A DNA stretch of 37,994 nucleotides from an uncultured Clostridium sp. (GTDB taxonomy: Bacteria; Bacillota; Clostridia; TANB77; CAG-508), in assembly GCA_946545015.1 (NCBI GenBank), contig CAMNMV010000007.1, forward strand, positions 1-37,994. Reading direction: 5' to 3'. This document shows, piece after piece, positions 1 through 8,290 of the stretch. The notes beneath the pieces were generated by a model. The model saw only the letters and a list, made by a program, of their open reading frames with translations, had not been told where the DNA came from and did not search any database. Numbering within the stretch: the stretch's first letter is position 1; every line of letters begins with the position of its first letter. The translations under genes and the position numbers were made by a program.

Positions 1-2901
1 ATTTGTTGAATTTTCTGTATTTGTGTTATTAATGCTATTAGCGTTAATGTTTTTATTATCTATATTGGTATTATTCTTATTCTCATTATTTGTGGTTTCA
101 ACATTTTGATTAATACTAGATAAATAATTAAGATTTAATGTACAGCAAGAAAGACCTTGTGTACTAATTGGATTTATTGATACTATACCATTTAAGTCAG
201 GAAAAACAGAAATTAAGTATCCATTCCTATTTAATTTGCCACCAACTAAGCTTAGATTATTAGAAACAATTGAGTTTCTCAATATTTTTTTAATTGGTGT
301 TTTATTAATTAAATCAATTGTTTTTGAATCTTTATTATAATCACAATTGATATCAATAACTGCGTTAGCAATAAGCATATAATTATCTGTATCACTATAT
401 ATTTTTTTAAATTCGTTTTCAGGCATTGTATAATTTTGTGCTTCAACATAATTAATAGAAGAGTCTTTAACTAAATCATATAGGTTTTTTAAATTATAAT
501 TGTCAGAAATATTTAATCCATAACAATTTTTTAATTTAGAAAAATCAAATGTTGCTAAATTACAATTGCTTATATTTAAATAATTCAATTTTTCTAAATC
601 CAATGTACCAGATAAATTGCGGTTCTCAGATAATGATAAAGTTTCCAAATTCTTTAAATTATTTATAGGAGTCATGTCTGTGATTTTGTTATTTTTCAAA
701 TCTAAAAGTGTTAATTTATCTAATTTTACTATATCAGTTAAGTCTGAAATCTCGCAATTTTCTAATGTAAGTTCATATAGATTTTTTAGACTATCAAAAC
801 CTGTTAAATTCTTATTTTCTGATAAGTTGAGAGATGTTACATTGTTGTTTTCAAATTTTGATAAATCTTGAATTTTATTATTTTTTAAGTCTAATGAATT
901 GAATTTCATTTCATTAAAAATACTAATATCTTCAATATTACAGTTATTAGCTTTTAAACTATAATAATATTCATATGGCACTTCTTCTTGTGATTCATTT
1001 TGTGAATTATTATTAGCATGCTCAAAGTTTAAATTTTTTAATGGTGAAAAATCGTCTATAGTATTTCCAGAAATGTCTAAACCTACTAATTTATGTAATT
1101 CATCAATTCCATTTAAACTTGTTAAATTGTTGTTAGAAACATTTAAATCTATTATATCAGTATGTCTATTTAATTCACTAAGGTTTGTTATATTACAGTT
1201 ACTAACATTAAGCGTATATACTTGAGATGGTAATTTGTCTTGATTAAATATAAGTGGGTTATCATTCATTACTATATTAGACAAATTTTCATTAGAAGAT
1301 AAATCTTCAAGATTAGTAATACCGCAATTACTTATATCAAGATAACCTAATGTTTTTATTGAATTATATCCACTAATATTTTTGTTATCAGAAATGTCTA
1401 AAGAAGAAAGATGTGGTAAATCTTTTAATGCACTTACATTTTTTACATTTGTATTTTCCAAATTTATATATGATATGTCACTTAGTTTAGAAAGCTCTGA
1501 TATATCTGAGACATCTGTATTTGATAAATCAACGTAATAAACTTTAGGGAATAATTCTATATTATCTAATGTAACATTTTTTCTATTTGATAAATCAATT
1601 GAATATATATTTGATAAAGCATTTTTTGTTAAATATTCTTCACCATTATAAGTTTTAAAAGAATATCCAAGTTTTTCTGTTAAATAGTCTTTAATAGCCC
1701 CATCTTTAAGTGAAGATAATTTATATGTATTATTATCAAATGATGTTGATATGATTCCACTCATACCAGATTCAACATATTTATCTTCATATGATATATA
1801 GAAATATCCATTATCACCCCAGTTTTCTCCCCAAGAATTTAATGCGATATAAGCTCCATCATGTTCTGGTTTTTGACCATTTCCACGATCTGTAAAGTTT
1901 TCTTTTGAATAATTATCATCCCAACCTACTATAGATATAGCGTGATTAATATATCCAGTAGTTGACGGTGATGAATATAGTGTTGTATGGGATGGAAGGT
2001 ATTCAATATTATTTCCATCAATTTCTGCATAGACAGAACCATTAGTCATAATATGTTTTTTAACTAATTCTCTTTGTTTTGCTAAATCTTCTTCAGTATA
2101 AGTATCTAAAAAGAATTCATTTTCTTCGTTTTTTGAATGTTTTATAATTGTAGGAAAGTCAATTGTTTCTGTTACTGTTTTAACAGGAGTGATATCATTA
2201 AATTTATCATATTCAGATTCTTGATAATCATGATATGGTACGTCTTTCTCGGATACAACATCTGAGACAGATAAGTAATTTTTGAAGATTGAGAAATTTC
2301 CACCATCATTAATTTGACGATATCCATACATCAAATTAGATGTAATATAGTTAACATGCATTTCTGAAAGATCATAATCTTTCCCTTCATTTAATGCTAA
2401 AAATGTTTCTAAGGATTTAATAGAAGCAAAATCCCAACATAATCCATGTTGTCCCTGATTTTCTACTTTAATATTTAATTTGTCCTTTAGATTATAAGAT
2501 GATGGTATAGTTGATTCTTTATTATCTGGATCGATTTTTCCATCTAAATCATCAAGTGTATTAATTTCAATTGTATCTTTTCTTGGAATAACTTCTGTGT
2601 TTTCTTTTTTCTCATCAGGTAGTTCCAAATAATCTTTGTATGTTTCTGAATAATTTTTTTCAGCTTCAGTTTCGGCTTTATCTTCAGATGTTTCTTCTAC
2701 ATCAAAAACTTCTTTTTGTTTAGAAGATAGATCTGATACATTTTCTTTTATAGTGTTCAAATTTCTGCGTGAATTATTAGCAGTTTTTTTACTATCTGAT
2801 TGAATCCCTGAAATAACTAGTCCAGAAATTATTCCTCCAATAATAGTCATTAAAACTATTAATGATATAATTATTTTTTTGTTTTTTAATAAATTTTTCA
2901 T
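1..2901 (-). CDS. Membrane-anchored papain-like (C1) cysteine protease with leucine-rich repeats, 3' end cut off
   Basis: The frame is open without a stop from the ATG at 2901 to the window edge, giving at least 967 residues. A lysine-rich N-terminus and one hydrophobic segment (about residues 9-32) look like a signal anchor, so the protein should lie on the outer face of the membrane. A linker rich in Glu and Lys follows. The papain-type catalytic domain spans about 130-385: oxyanion Gln149 in NQGQHGLCWDFA, nucleophile Cys155, His320 in NHAISIVGWDD, and Asn355 in NSWGENWG. From about residue 400 there are internalin/SDS22-like repeats of the LxxLxxLDISxNxI kind, then an Asn/Thr-rich tail at the edge. 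The start has a good ribosome site (GAAAGGGG, 8 bases upstream). All catalytic residues are present, so it is probably active. The C-terminal surface anchor, if any, is outside the window. Family assignment is sure; substrate is unknown. Confidence 0.9.
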   Translation of the reverse strand, partial: MKNLLKNKKIIISLIVLMTIIGGIISGLVISGIQSDSKKTANNSRRNLNTIKENVSDLSSKQKEVFDVEETSEDKAETEAEKNYSETYKDYLELPDEKKENTEVIPRKDTIEINTLDDLDGKIDPDNKESTIPSSYNLKDKLNIKVENQGQHGLCWDFASIKSLETFLALNEGKDYDLSEMHVNYITSNLMYGYRQINDGGNFSIFKNYLSVSDVVSEKDVPYHDYQESEYDKFNDITPVKTVTETIDFPTIIKHSKNEENEFFLDTYTEEDLAKQRELVKKHIMTNGSVYAEIDGNNIEYLPSHTTLYSSPSTTGYINHAISIVGWDDNYSKENFTDRGNGQKPEHDGAYIALNSWGENWGDNGYFYISYEDKYVESGMSGIISTSFDNNTYKLSSLKDGAIKDYLTEKLGYSFKTYNGEEYLTKNALSNIYSIDLSNRKNVTLDNIELFPKVYYVDLSNTDVSDISELSKLSDISYINLENTNVKNVSALKDLPHLSSLDISDNKNISGYNSIKTLGYLDISNCGITNLEDLSSNENLSNIVMNDNPLIFNQDKLPSQVYTLNVSNCNITNLSELNRHTDIIDLNVSNNNLTSLNGIDELHKLVGLDISGNTIDDFSPLKNLNFEHANNNSQNESQEEVPYEYYYSLKANNCNIEDISIFNEMKFNSLDLKNNKIQDLSKFENNNVTSLNLSENKNLTGFDSLKNLYELTLENCEISDLTDIVKLDKLTLLDLKNNKITDMTPINNLKNLETLSLSENRNLSGTLDLEKLNYLNISNCNLATFDFSKLKNCYGLNISDNYNLKNLYDLVKDSSINYVEAQNYTMPENEFKKIYSDTDNYMLIANAVIDINCDYNKDSKTIDLINKTPIKKILRNSIVSNNLSLVGGKLNRNGYLISVFPDLNGIVSINPISTQGLSCCTLNLNYLSSINQNVETTNNENKNNTNIDNKNINANSINNTNTENSTN

Positions 2902-2924
2902 AAAAAATGCCCCTTTCGAAAGAC

Positions 2925-2953
2925 ATTATATCAAAATTAAAAATAATTGTATA
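2925..2953 (-). promoter_or_regulatory. Sigma-A-type promoter of the LRR protease gene
   Basis: Read on the minus strand, TATACA (2953-2948) and TATAAT (2930-2925) are separated by 17 bases. The -10 is perfect and the -35 matches at 4 of 6 positions. Predicted transcription start is about 15-20 bases upstream of the ribosome site. Confidence 0.55.
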
Positions 2954-3069
2954 TATTTTGTAAGAATATGACTGAACATTATAAAAAAAGCGAACAGTTT
3001 GTAACTAAAATGTAATAAATTGTCGAAATCTTAGAGTAGAGCTCATGAAAAAAATTTTAATAATAAAAT

Positions 3070-3083
3070 GTTGCATATGCAAC
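3070..3083. promoter_or_regulatory. Perfect 14-bp palindrome abutting the nrdD promoter (candidate operator)
   Basis: GTTGCATATGCAAC is its own reverse complement. It ends one base before the candidate -35 of nrdD, a position suited to a repressor or activator. It does not match the NrdR, Rex or Fnr consensus as I know them. The role is inferred from position only. Confidence 0.4.
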
Positions 3084-3112
3084 TAGAAAGCTAAAATTTG
3101 TATATTTATAAT
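3084..3112 (+). promoter_or_regulatory. Sigma-A-type promoter of nrdD-nrdG
   Basis: TAGAAA (3084-3089), 17 bases, then TATAAT (3107-3112). The -10 is perfect and the -35 is weak (4 of 6), consistent with a promoter helped or controlled by a factor at the adjoining palindrome. Confidence 0.5.
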
Positions 3113-3146
3113 GAGCACGAAAAACAAAATGTAGGGGGAAGAAGAA

Positions 3147-5273
3147 ATGAAAGTTATTAAAAGAGATGGAAGAGCAGTAGACTATAACAAAGAAAAAATC
3201 TCTATTGCTATTGAAAAAGCTAATCAAGAAGTTAGACAAAAAGAAAGAGCTACAAAAGAAGAAATTAAAGAAATCATTAAATATATTGAAGAGCTAAACA
3301 AAAAGAGAATCTTAGTTGAAGATATTCAAGATATTATTGAAGAACAATTAATGGACAGAAAAAGATTTGAGTTAGCTAAAAAATATATTGTTTATAGATA
3401 TACAAGAGCATTAGTAAGAAAACAAAATACAACAGATGAATCAATATTAGGATTAATAAGAAATGAAAATAAAGAATTAGCAGAAGAAAATTCTAATAAA
3501 AATACAATGCTTGCTTCAACTCAAAGAGATTATATAGCAGGAGAAGTTTCTAGAGATTTGACAAATAGATTATTATTACCTGAAAAAATAGTTAAAGCAC
3601 ATCAAGATGGCATATTACACTTCCATGATGCCGATTATTTTGTTCAACCTATATTTAATTGTTGTTTAATAAATATTTCTGATATGTTAGATAATGGAAC
3701 AGTTATGAATGGGAAAATGATTGAAAGTCCAAAAAGCTTTAGAGTTGCATGTACTGTTACAACACAAATTATTGCAGCAGTTGCAAGTAATCAATATGGT
3801 GGACAATCAGTTGATATGAAACATTTAGGAAAATACTTAAGAAAAAGTTATGAAAGATTTAAATCTGAATTACAAGAAAAATACAAAAATAAATTATCAA
3901 AAGAAATAATTGAAGAAATAGTAATGGATAGATTAAAAGAAGAATTAAAAGCTGGAATACAAACTATTCAATATCAAATAAATACACTTATGACAACAAA
4001 TGGACAATCACCATTTGTAACATTATTCTTACATTTAGAAGAAAATGATCCATATATAAAAGAAAATGCAATGATTATTGAAGAAATATTAACTCAACGA
4101 TATGAAGGTATAAAAAATGAAGCTGGTGTATATGTAACACCTGCATTTCCAAAGCTAGTATATGTATTAGATGAAAATAATTGTTTGAAAGGTGGAAAAT
4201 ATGATTATTTAACAAAACTTGCAGTTAAATGTTCTTCAAAAAGAATGTATCCTGATTATATTTCTGCTAAGAAAATGAAAGAGGTATATGAGGGAAATGT
4301 ATTTAGTCCAATGGGATGTAGAAGTTTCTTATCACCTTGGAAAGATGAGAATGGAAACTACAAATTTGAAGGAAGATTTAATCAAGGGGTTGTAAGTATA
4401 AATTTACCACAAATAGGAATAATAGCTGATGGTGATGAAGAAAAATTCTGGAAACTATTAGATGAAAGATTGGAATTATGCAAAGAAGCATTAATGTGTC
4501 GTCATTATGCATTACTTGGAACAAAATCTGATATAAGCCCAATTCACTGGCAATATGGAGCAATTGCAAGATTACAAAAAGGAGAAAAAATTGATAAATT
4601 ATTATATGGTGGATATTCTACAATGTCATTAGGTTATATTGGAATTTATGAAATGACTAAACTTGTAAAAGGTGTATCACATACACAACCAGAGGGAAAA
4701 GAGTTTGCGTTAAAAGTTATGCAATATTTAAAAGATACAGTTGCAAAATGGAAAGAAGAAACTAATATCGGATTTGCATTATATGGTACTCCAGCAGAAA
4801 GTTTATGTTATAAATTTGCTAAAGTAGATAAAGAACAATTTGGAGAAATAAGAGATATAACAGATAAAGGATATTATACAAATTCATATCATGTAGATGT
4901 TAGAGAGAAAATTGATGCATTTGATAAATTATCATTTGAAAGTGAATTCCAAAAATTATCTACAGGTGGGGCAATATCATATATAGAAATACCAAATATG
5001 AAAAATAATTTAGCAGCATTAGAAACCGCAGTTAAATTTATATATGATAATATTCAATATGCTGAATTTAATACCAAATCAGATTATTGTCATGTTTGTG
5101 GATTTGATGGAGAAATAAAAATAAATGACAATAATGAATGGGAATGCCCACAATGTGGGAATAAAGATCATTCTAAGATGAGTGTTGTTAGAAGAACTTG
5201 CGGATATTTAGGAGAAAATTTCTGGAATGAAGGGAAAACAAAAGAAATAAAATCAAGAGTACTACATTTATAA
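3147..5273 (+). CDS. nrdD: Anaerobic (class III) ribonucleoside-triphosphate reductase
   Basis: Reduces ribonucleoside triphosphates to deoxyribonucleotides without oxygen, using a glycyl radical installed by NrdG; cytoplasmic. The 708-residue length is normal (E. coli 712). The N-terminus (KVIKRDGRAVDYNKEKI) is an ATP-cone allosteric domain. The zinc site is two CxxC pairs, Cys648/Cys651 and Cys667/Cys670. The radical motif RTCGYLG near the C-terminus places the radical glycine at about Gly686. The ribosome site GGGGGAAG lies before the ATG. nrdG starts about 20 bases after the stop, so the two are cotranscribed. A palindrome sits directly next to the promoter. Nothing looks broken. Confidence 0.97.
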   Translation: MKVIKRDGRAVDYNKEKISIAIEKANQEVRQKERATKEEIKEIIKYIEELNKKRILVEDIQDIIEEQLMDRKRFELAKKYIVYRYTRALVRKQNTTDESILGLIRNENKELAEENSNKNTMLASTQRDYIAGEVSRDLTNRLLLPEKIVKAHQDGILHFHDADYFVQPIFNCCLINISDMLDNGTVMNGKMIESPKSFRVACTVTTQIIAAVASNQYGGQSVDMKHLGKYLRKSYERFKSELQEKYKNKLSKEIIEEIVMDRLKEELKAGIQTIQYQINTLMTTNGQSPFVTLFLHLEENDPYIKENAMIIEEILTQRYEGIKNEAGVYVTPAFPKLVYVLDENNCLKGGKYDYLTKLAVKCSSKRMYPDYISAKKMKEVYEGNVFSPMGCRSFLSPWKDENGNYKFEGRFNQGVVSINLPQIGIIADGDEEKFWKLLDERLELCKEALMCRHYALLGTKSDISPIHWQYGAIARLQKGEKIDKLLYGGYSTMSLGYIGIYEMTKLVKGVSHTQPEGKEFALKVMQYLKDTVAKWKEETNIGFALYGTPAESLCYKFAKVDKEQFGEIRDITDKGYYTNSYHVDVREKIDAFDKLSFESEFQKLSTGGAISYIEIPNMKNNLAALETAVKFIYDNIQYAEFNTKSDYCHVCGFDGEIKINDNNEWECPQCGNKDHSKMSVVRRTCGYLGENFWNEGKTKEIKSRVLHL

Positions 5274-5292
5274 TTTAAGGAGCATGATGTAT

Positions 5293-5814
5293 ATGAAATA
5301 TGCAGCAATAAAAAAATGTGATGTGGCCAATGGACCTGGAGTTAGAGTATCTGTATTTGTAAGTGGATGTAATCATCATTGTAAAGGGTGCTTCAATCAA
5401 AAAGCATGGGATTTCAATTATGGAAATGATTTTTCAGATGAAACGATAGATGGAATAATTGAAGACTTAGATAAAGAATATATAACTGGTTTGACATTAC
5501 TTGGTGGTGAACCATTAGAAAGAGAAAATCAAAAAGGATTAGTTAAACTAGTAAAAAAAGTTAAAGAAAAATTACCAGAAAAAACAATTTGGTGTTATAC
5601 AGGTTTTAATTATGAAAATGATGTTATGGGGAATATGTATAATAATTGGCCTGAAACAAAAGAAATAATTGATAATATTGATGTTTTGGTTGATGGAAAA
5701 TTTGAATTAGAAAAAAGAAATTTAAATTTGCGTTTCAGGGGGTCAGAAAACCAAAGATTAATCGATGTTAAAAAAAGTAGATTAGAAAATAAAATAATAT
5801 GGACAGAAATTTAA
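5293..5814 (+). CDS. nrdG: Anaerobic ribonucleotide reductase activating protein (radical SAM)
   Basis: Radical-SAM activase that generates the glycyl radical on NrdD. The CxxxCxxC cluster motif is seen in CNHHCKGC, preceded by NGPGVRVSVFVSGC, the typical activase lead-in; a glycine-rich LLGGEPL patch follows. Three ATGs lie close together (5284, 5287, 5293). The first is 1 base from the AAGGAG at 5277-5282, too close to be used. I chose 5293 because MKYAAIKKCD matches the usual N-terminus of NrdG; 5287 is also possible. The protein is then 173 residues, a normal length. It ends just before a bidirectional terminator. Confidence 0.95.
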   Translation: MKYAAIKKCDVANGPGVRVSVFVSGCNHHCKGCFNQKAWDFNYGNDFSDETIDGIIEDLDKEYITGLTLLGGEPLERENQKGLVKLVKKVKEKLPEKTIWCYTGFNYENDVMGNMYNNWPETKEIIDNIDVLVDGKFELEKRNLNLRFRGSENQRLIDVKKSRLENKIIWTEI

Positions 5815-5823
5815 ATAATAATG

Positions 5824-5848
5824 AAAAGAGCAGATTATCTGCTCTTTT
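5824..5848. terminator. Bidirectional intrinsic terminator (nrdDG / 5851 gene)
   Basis: An 11-bp perfect stem (5824-5834 with 5838-5848) carries a TTA loop and has A and T runs on its flanks, so it can end transcription from both convergent genes. It overlaps neither coding region. Confidence 0.9.
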
Positions 5849-5850
5849 TA

Positions 5851-6294
5851 TCATTCTTCAATTAAATTTTCATCACATCTTGGCATAGGTTTTTCATTAT
5901 TTTCAAAACAATCACATTTATCTTGTTTTTTTCCTTTTAAACATTTACCTTCATGAGTACATTTTGCACATATTTTAATTTGTTTTGTATCATTTACCCA
6001 AATTTGAATTCCGTATTTTTTATCGGGGCAAAGTGGGCCAAATACGAACTCTCCATCGGAATCTGTAAAAGTATGGCCTATTGGTCTTCTTTCAACATTT
6101 CCATATTCATAAACTATTTCTACTAATTTTACTACTGCATCTGGAACTGGGTCTTTAAAACAATTTTTTACAACGCCATAAATTACATTTCTATGATCTT
6201 CTGGCAATGTTATATCAACATCAAATTGCTTACCTTTATTGATAACTCCATCGATATCTATTTTGTGGCAATCTGGCTTTTTTAATTCTTCCAT
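5851..6294 (-). CDS. Small protein with carboxypeptidase-regulatory-like beta domain and Cys-rich tail
   Basis: 147 residues, no signal peptide and no membrane segment. Residues about 36-108 (IYGVVKNCFKDPVPDAVVKL ... TDSDGEFVFGPL) have the pattern of a carboxypeptidase-regulatory-like or CarboxypepD_reg beta sandwich: G-x-V at the start, then a T-D-x-D-G-E-F turn. The C-terminus is Cys-rich (CAKC, then paired Cys around KCDCF), with 7 Cys in about 30 residues, which could bind metal or form cross-links. Related small proteins occur in spore-forming Clostridia, but I cannot name a function. The ribosome site AAAGGATG precedes the ATG. An inverted repeat lies 20 bp upstream of the start. The domain call is moderate and the role unknown. 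Confidence 0.8.
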   Translation of the reverse strand: MEELKKPDCHKIDIDGVINKGKQFDVDITLPEDHRNVIYGVVKNCFKDPVPDAVVKLVEIVYEYGNVERRPIGHTFTDSDGEFVFGPLCPDKKYGIQIWVNDTKQIKICAKCTHEGKCLKGKKQDKCDCFENNEKPMPRCDENLIEE

Positions 6295-6313
6295 TTAAAT
6301 CATCCTTTCATAA

Positions 6314-6332
6314 TTAAGTATAAATTACTTAA
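6314..6332. promoter_or_regulatory. Perfect inverted repeat upstream of the 5851-6294 gene
   Basis: TTAAGTA, 5 bases, TACTTAA. It lies 20-38 bases upstream of the minus-strand ATG, where a -10 region or leader would be. Operator function is inferred from symmetry and position. Confidence 0.35.
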
Positions 6333-6452
6333 CATTAATATATTTTATGAATTAAATGTCGAAATGTGATATTTTGATAAAACATCTTTGAAGTAATAAA
6401 AATCATAAATGAAAATATAAATAGATTAAGATAATGTCAAATGGAGGAAATT

Positions 6453-6686
6453 ATGTTTTTTGTTATTAACAAAGAAAAGATTTGTGCTTATATTGTTTCT
6501 GTTTTAACAGTATGCTTTTTGTTTATTATTGCTAGTAATAATAATTTTAATGAGAAGAAGGTAGAAACATCTTCAAATGTTTATAATGTAAACGAAGAAA
6601 ATCATATTGAAGAAAAGGATGAAAAAAATGTAAATACTAATAAGAACAATACAAAGAATAATATTATACAAAATAGGAAAGAATAG
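6453..6686 (+). CDS. Unrecognised 77-residue single-span membrane protein
   Basis: I set the start at 6453 because the upstream in-frame ATG (6441) is part of the ribosome site TGGAGG; from 6453 the spacing is normal. After MFFVINKEK comes one hydrophobic segment (about residues 9-27), then a very Asn/Glu/Lys-rich, low-complexity outside tail. There is no catalytic domain. N-terminal anchors of this style occur on cell-wall enzymes such as polysaccharide deacetylases in Clostridia, so this could be the remnant of a longer gene or a genuine small membrane protein. Its stop is 21 bases before the next ATG, so it is probably cotranscribed with 6708-7223. I do not recognise it. Confidence 0.65.
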   Translation: MFFVINKEKICAYIVSVLTVCFLFIIASNNNFNEKKVETSSNVYNVNEENHIEEKDEKNVNTNKNNTKNNIIQNRKE

Positions 6687-6707
6687 GAATAATTAAAGGG
6701 GAATGAT

Positions 6708-7223
6708 ATGTTTTTTATTGGAGTAATTTCTAGGAAAAATAAATATGAAGTATTAAAAGAAAGGATACAAAAAAGTTGTAATAAAAATAAAGTTTCATTA
6801 ATAAATATTAATAATAAAAGTATTAGTAATCTGAAAAATGTTAAATTTGATGTGATTGTAATATTAGATTCATTGGAAAAATTTGATTTTGATGAATGTA
6901 AAAACGATAATTTTAAAAATTTAAAAGAAATTTGTGAGAAAACTCAATATTTATTATTAGATTCAGATATTGAGATTAAAACTAATATTTTTAAAGATAT
7001 AAAAGTTAATATAATTACATTTGGATTAAACCATAAATCTAGTGTTACAATTTCAAGTATAACAGATGAAAATATAATGATTTCAGTGCAAAGAGGGGTT
7101 AGAGATACAGAAGGGAATATATTTGAAGTTGGTGAATATAGTGAAGTAATTAATAATAATTTAGCTAATAATATAAAAGAAATATTAAGTTGTTTTATAC
7201 TTAAAAATATAATAAAATTATAA
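6708..7223 (+). CDS. Unrecognised 171-residue protein, weakly Mur-ligase-like
   Basis: Cytoplasmic by appearance, with no signal or membrane span. It starts with FFIGVISRKNKYEV and has a central stretch FDVIVILDSLEKFDF with alternating hydrophobic residues, as in a nucleotide-binding-type fold. The segment NIITFGLNHKSSVTISSIT followed by ISVQRGVRD recalls the region after the central domain of Mur ligases (ITxG ... A-x-V-x-A), but the Mur P-loop (GTNGK) is missing, so it is not a working ligase. The ribosome site AAAGGGG is good. It is coupled to the small membrane protein upstream. Codon use is as AT-rich as the neighbours. Function unknown; the Mur resemblance is tentative. Confidence 0.7.
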   Translation: MFFIGVISRKNKYEVLKERIQKSCNKNKVSLININNKSISNLKNVKFDVIVILDSLEKFDFDECKNDNFKNLKEICEKTQYLLLDSDIEIKTNIFKDIKVNIITFGLNHKSSVTISSITDENIMISVQRGVRDTEGNIFEVGEYSEVINNNLANNIKEILSCFILKNIIKL

Positions 7224-7282
7224 AATAATTTTTAAATATGTAGGAAAATAAAGGCTTAAAAGAATAAATTTAACTTTTTATG

Positions 7283-7311
7283 TAGACAAAACCAAAAAAA
7301 TGTTGTATAAT
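7283..7311 (+). promoter_or_regulatory. Sigma-A promoter of the SSB-like gene
   Basis: TAGACA (7283-7288), 17 bases, TATAAT (7306-7311). This matches at 11 of 12 positions with ideal spacing. The leader to the TTG start is about 65 bases. Confidence 0.75.
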
Positions 7312-7384
7312 AAAAAAAGACGTAAAAGCTGAAAGAAAAAAGTACAATTGATAAATATAAAAAAATAATAGAGGAGGAAAAAAA

Positions 7385-8083
7385 TTGGATACAAATTTTT
7401 TAGAAAACAACTATATTACATTAGTTGGTAAAGTTACAGGTGAGAAGAGGCTAAGTCATGAAATTTATGGGGAAAGATTTTATATATTTGATTTAGAAAT
7501 TCCTAGATTAAGTGGGAATTCAGATATAATCCCAGTTACAATTTCAGAAAGAATTATAACTGATGAAATGTTAAGAATAGGAAATCAGTTATTAGTAAAA
7601 GGTCAATTTAGATCTTATAATAGTTATGAGAATGAGAAAAACAAATTAATTTTAACAGTATTTGCTAAAGACGTTATGGAAGTTGAAGAAAATGAACAAA
7701 ATGAAGAAAATGAAATGGTTAAAAAAGACATAGTTACAAACGAAGTTGTATTAATAGGTTACATATGTAAAAAACCAATTTATCGTCAAACACCATTTGG
7801 AAGAGAAATAGCAGATATATTACTTGCAGTAAATAGAGCATATAACAAATCAGACTATATTCCATGTATTGCATGGGGAAGAAATGCTAGATTCTGCCAA
7901 ACAATAGAAGTTGGAACTCAAGTTAAAATAGTTGGTAGAGTTCAATCAAGAACTTATGAGAAAAAGTTTGAAGATGGAACATCAGAAACTCGAGTTGCTT
8001 ATGAAGTTTCAGTTGGAAGTTTAGAAATTATTAATGAAAACGAAACTGAAAAAGAAGAAAATGATGAACAAGAAGCTGTATAG
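7385..8083 (+). CDS. Single-stranded DNA-binding-like protein with two OB folds
   Basis: Two SSB/OB-type domains are fused in tandem: residues about 6-108 (YITLVGKVTGEKRLSHEI ... VKGQFRSY) and about 115-225 (NEVVLIGYICKKPIYRQTPFGREIADILLAVNR ... YIPCIAWGRNARF ... VGRVQSRTYEKK). The second is the better SSB match, including the I-P-C-I-A-W-G strand typical of primosomal PriB/SSB paralogues. The linker and C-terminus are acidic, but the canonical DDDIPF tip that recruits partners is absent (it ends EENDEQEAV), so this is probably a paralogue rather than the main replication SSB. TTG start with GAGGAGG 8 bases before. It stands alone between its own promoter and a terminator. Confidence 0.85.
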   Translation: MDTNFLENNYITLVGKVTGEKRLSHEIYGERFYIFDLEIPRLSGNSDIIPVTISERIITDEMLRIGNQLLVKGQFRSYNSYENEKNKLILTVFAKDVMEVEENEQNEENEMVKKDIVTNEVVLIGYICKKPIYRQTPFGREIADILLAVNRAYNKSDYIPCIAWGRNARFCQTIEVGTQVKIVGRVQSRTYEKKFEDGTSETRVAYEVSVGSLEIINENETEKEENDEQEAV

Positions 8084-8119
8084 TAAAAATAGAAAATTAA
8101 GAATAAGATTTAATGATGG

Positions 8120-8150
8120 AAAAACGGTGATATGATATCATCGTTTTTTA
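8120..8150 (+). terminator. Intrinsic terminator after the SSB-like gene
   Basis: Stem AAACGGTGATA / TATCATCGTTT with one G-T pair, followed by a T run ending at about 8150, 40 bases after the stop. Confidence 0.75.
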
Positions 8151-8171
8151 TATATGTTTAATAAAAATTTA

Positions 8172-8191
8172 ATCAATAAATCTTTATTGAT
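8172..8191. promoter_or_regulatory. 20-bp near-palindrome upstream of the membrane-protein promoter
   Basis: ATCAATAAA, TC, TTTATTGAT: two perfect 9-bp arms with a 2-bp centre. It lies 12 bp upstream of the -35. A further ATTGAT half-site overlaps the -35 itself (8203-8208). Candidate operator, inferred. Confidence 0.4.
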
Positions 8192-8203
8192 ATGAAAATT
8201 TCA

Positions 8204-8232
8204 TTGATTTTTAGCTATGATTTTGTTATAAT
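8204..8232 (+). promoter_or_regulatory. Sigma-A promoter of the 8291 operon
   Basis: TTGATT (8204-8209), 17 bases, TATAAT (8227-8232), about 50 bases ahead of the start codon. It probably drives the membrane protein and the two pseudouridine synthase genes behind it. Confidence 0.65.
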
Positions 8233-8290
8233 CTGGAAAGAGAAAATATCGAAAAACTAAAAGAAAATTGTGAAAGGATAAAATTAAAAT

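Noticed and set aside
617..871. Plus-strand open frame of 84 codons within the first gene
   Set aside because: It lies antisense to leucine-rich repeats on the minus strand, has no ribosome site, and the opposite frame is open with clear motifs.
2960..3120. NrdR boxes upstream of nrdD
   Set aside because: No pair of sites near the known NrdR consensus is visible; the only strong symmetry is GTTGCATATGCAAC.
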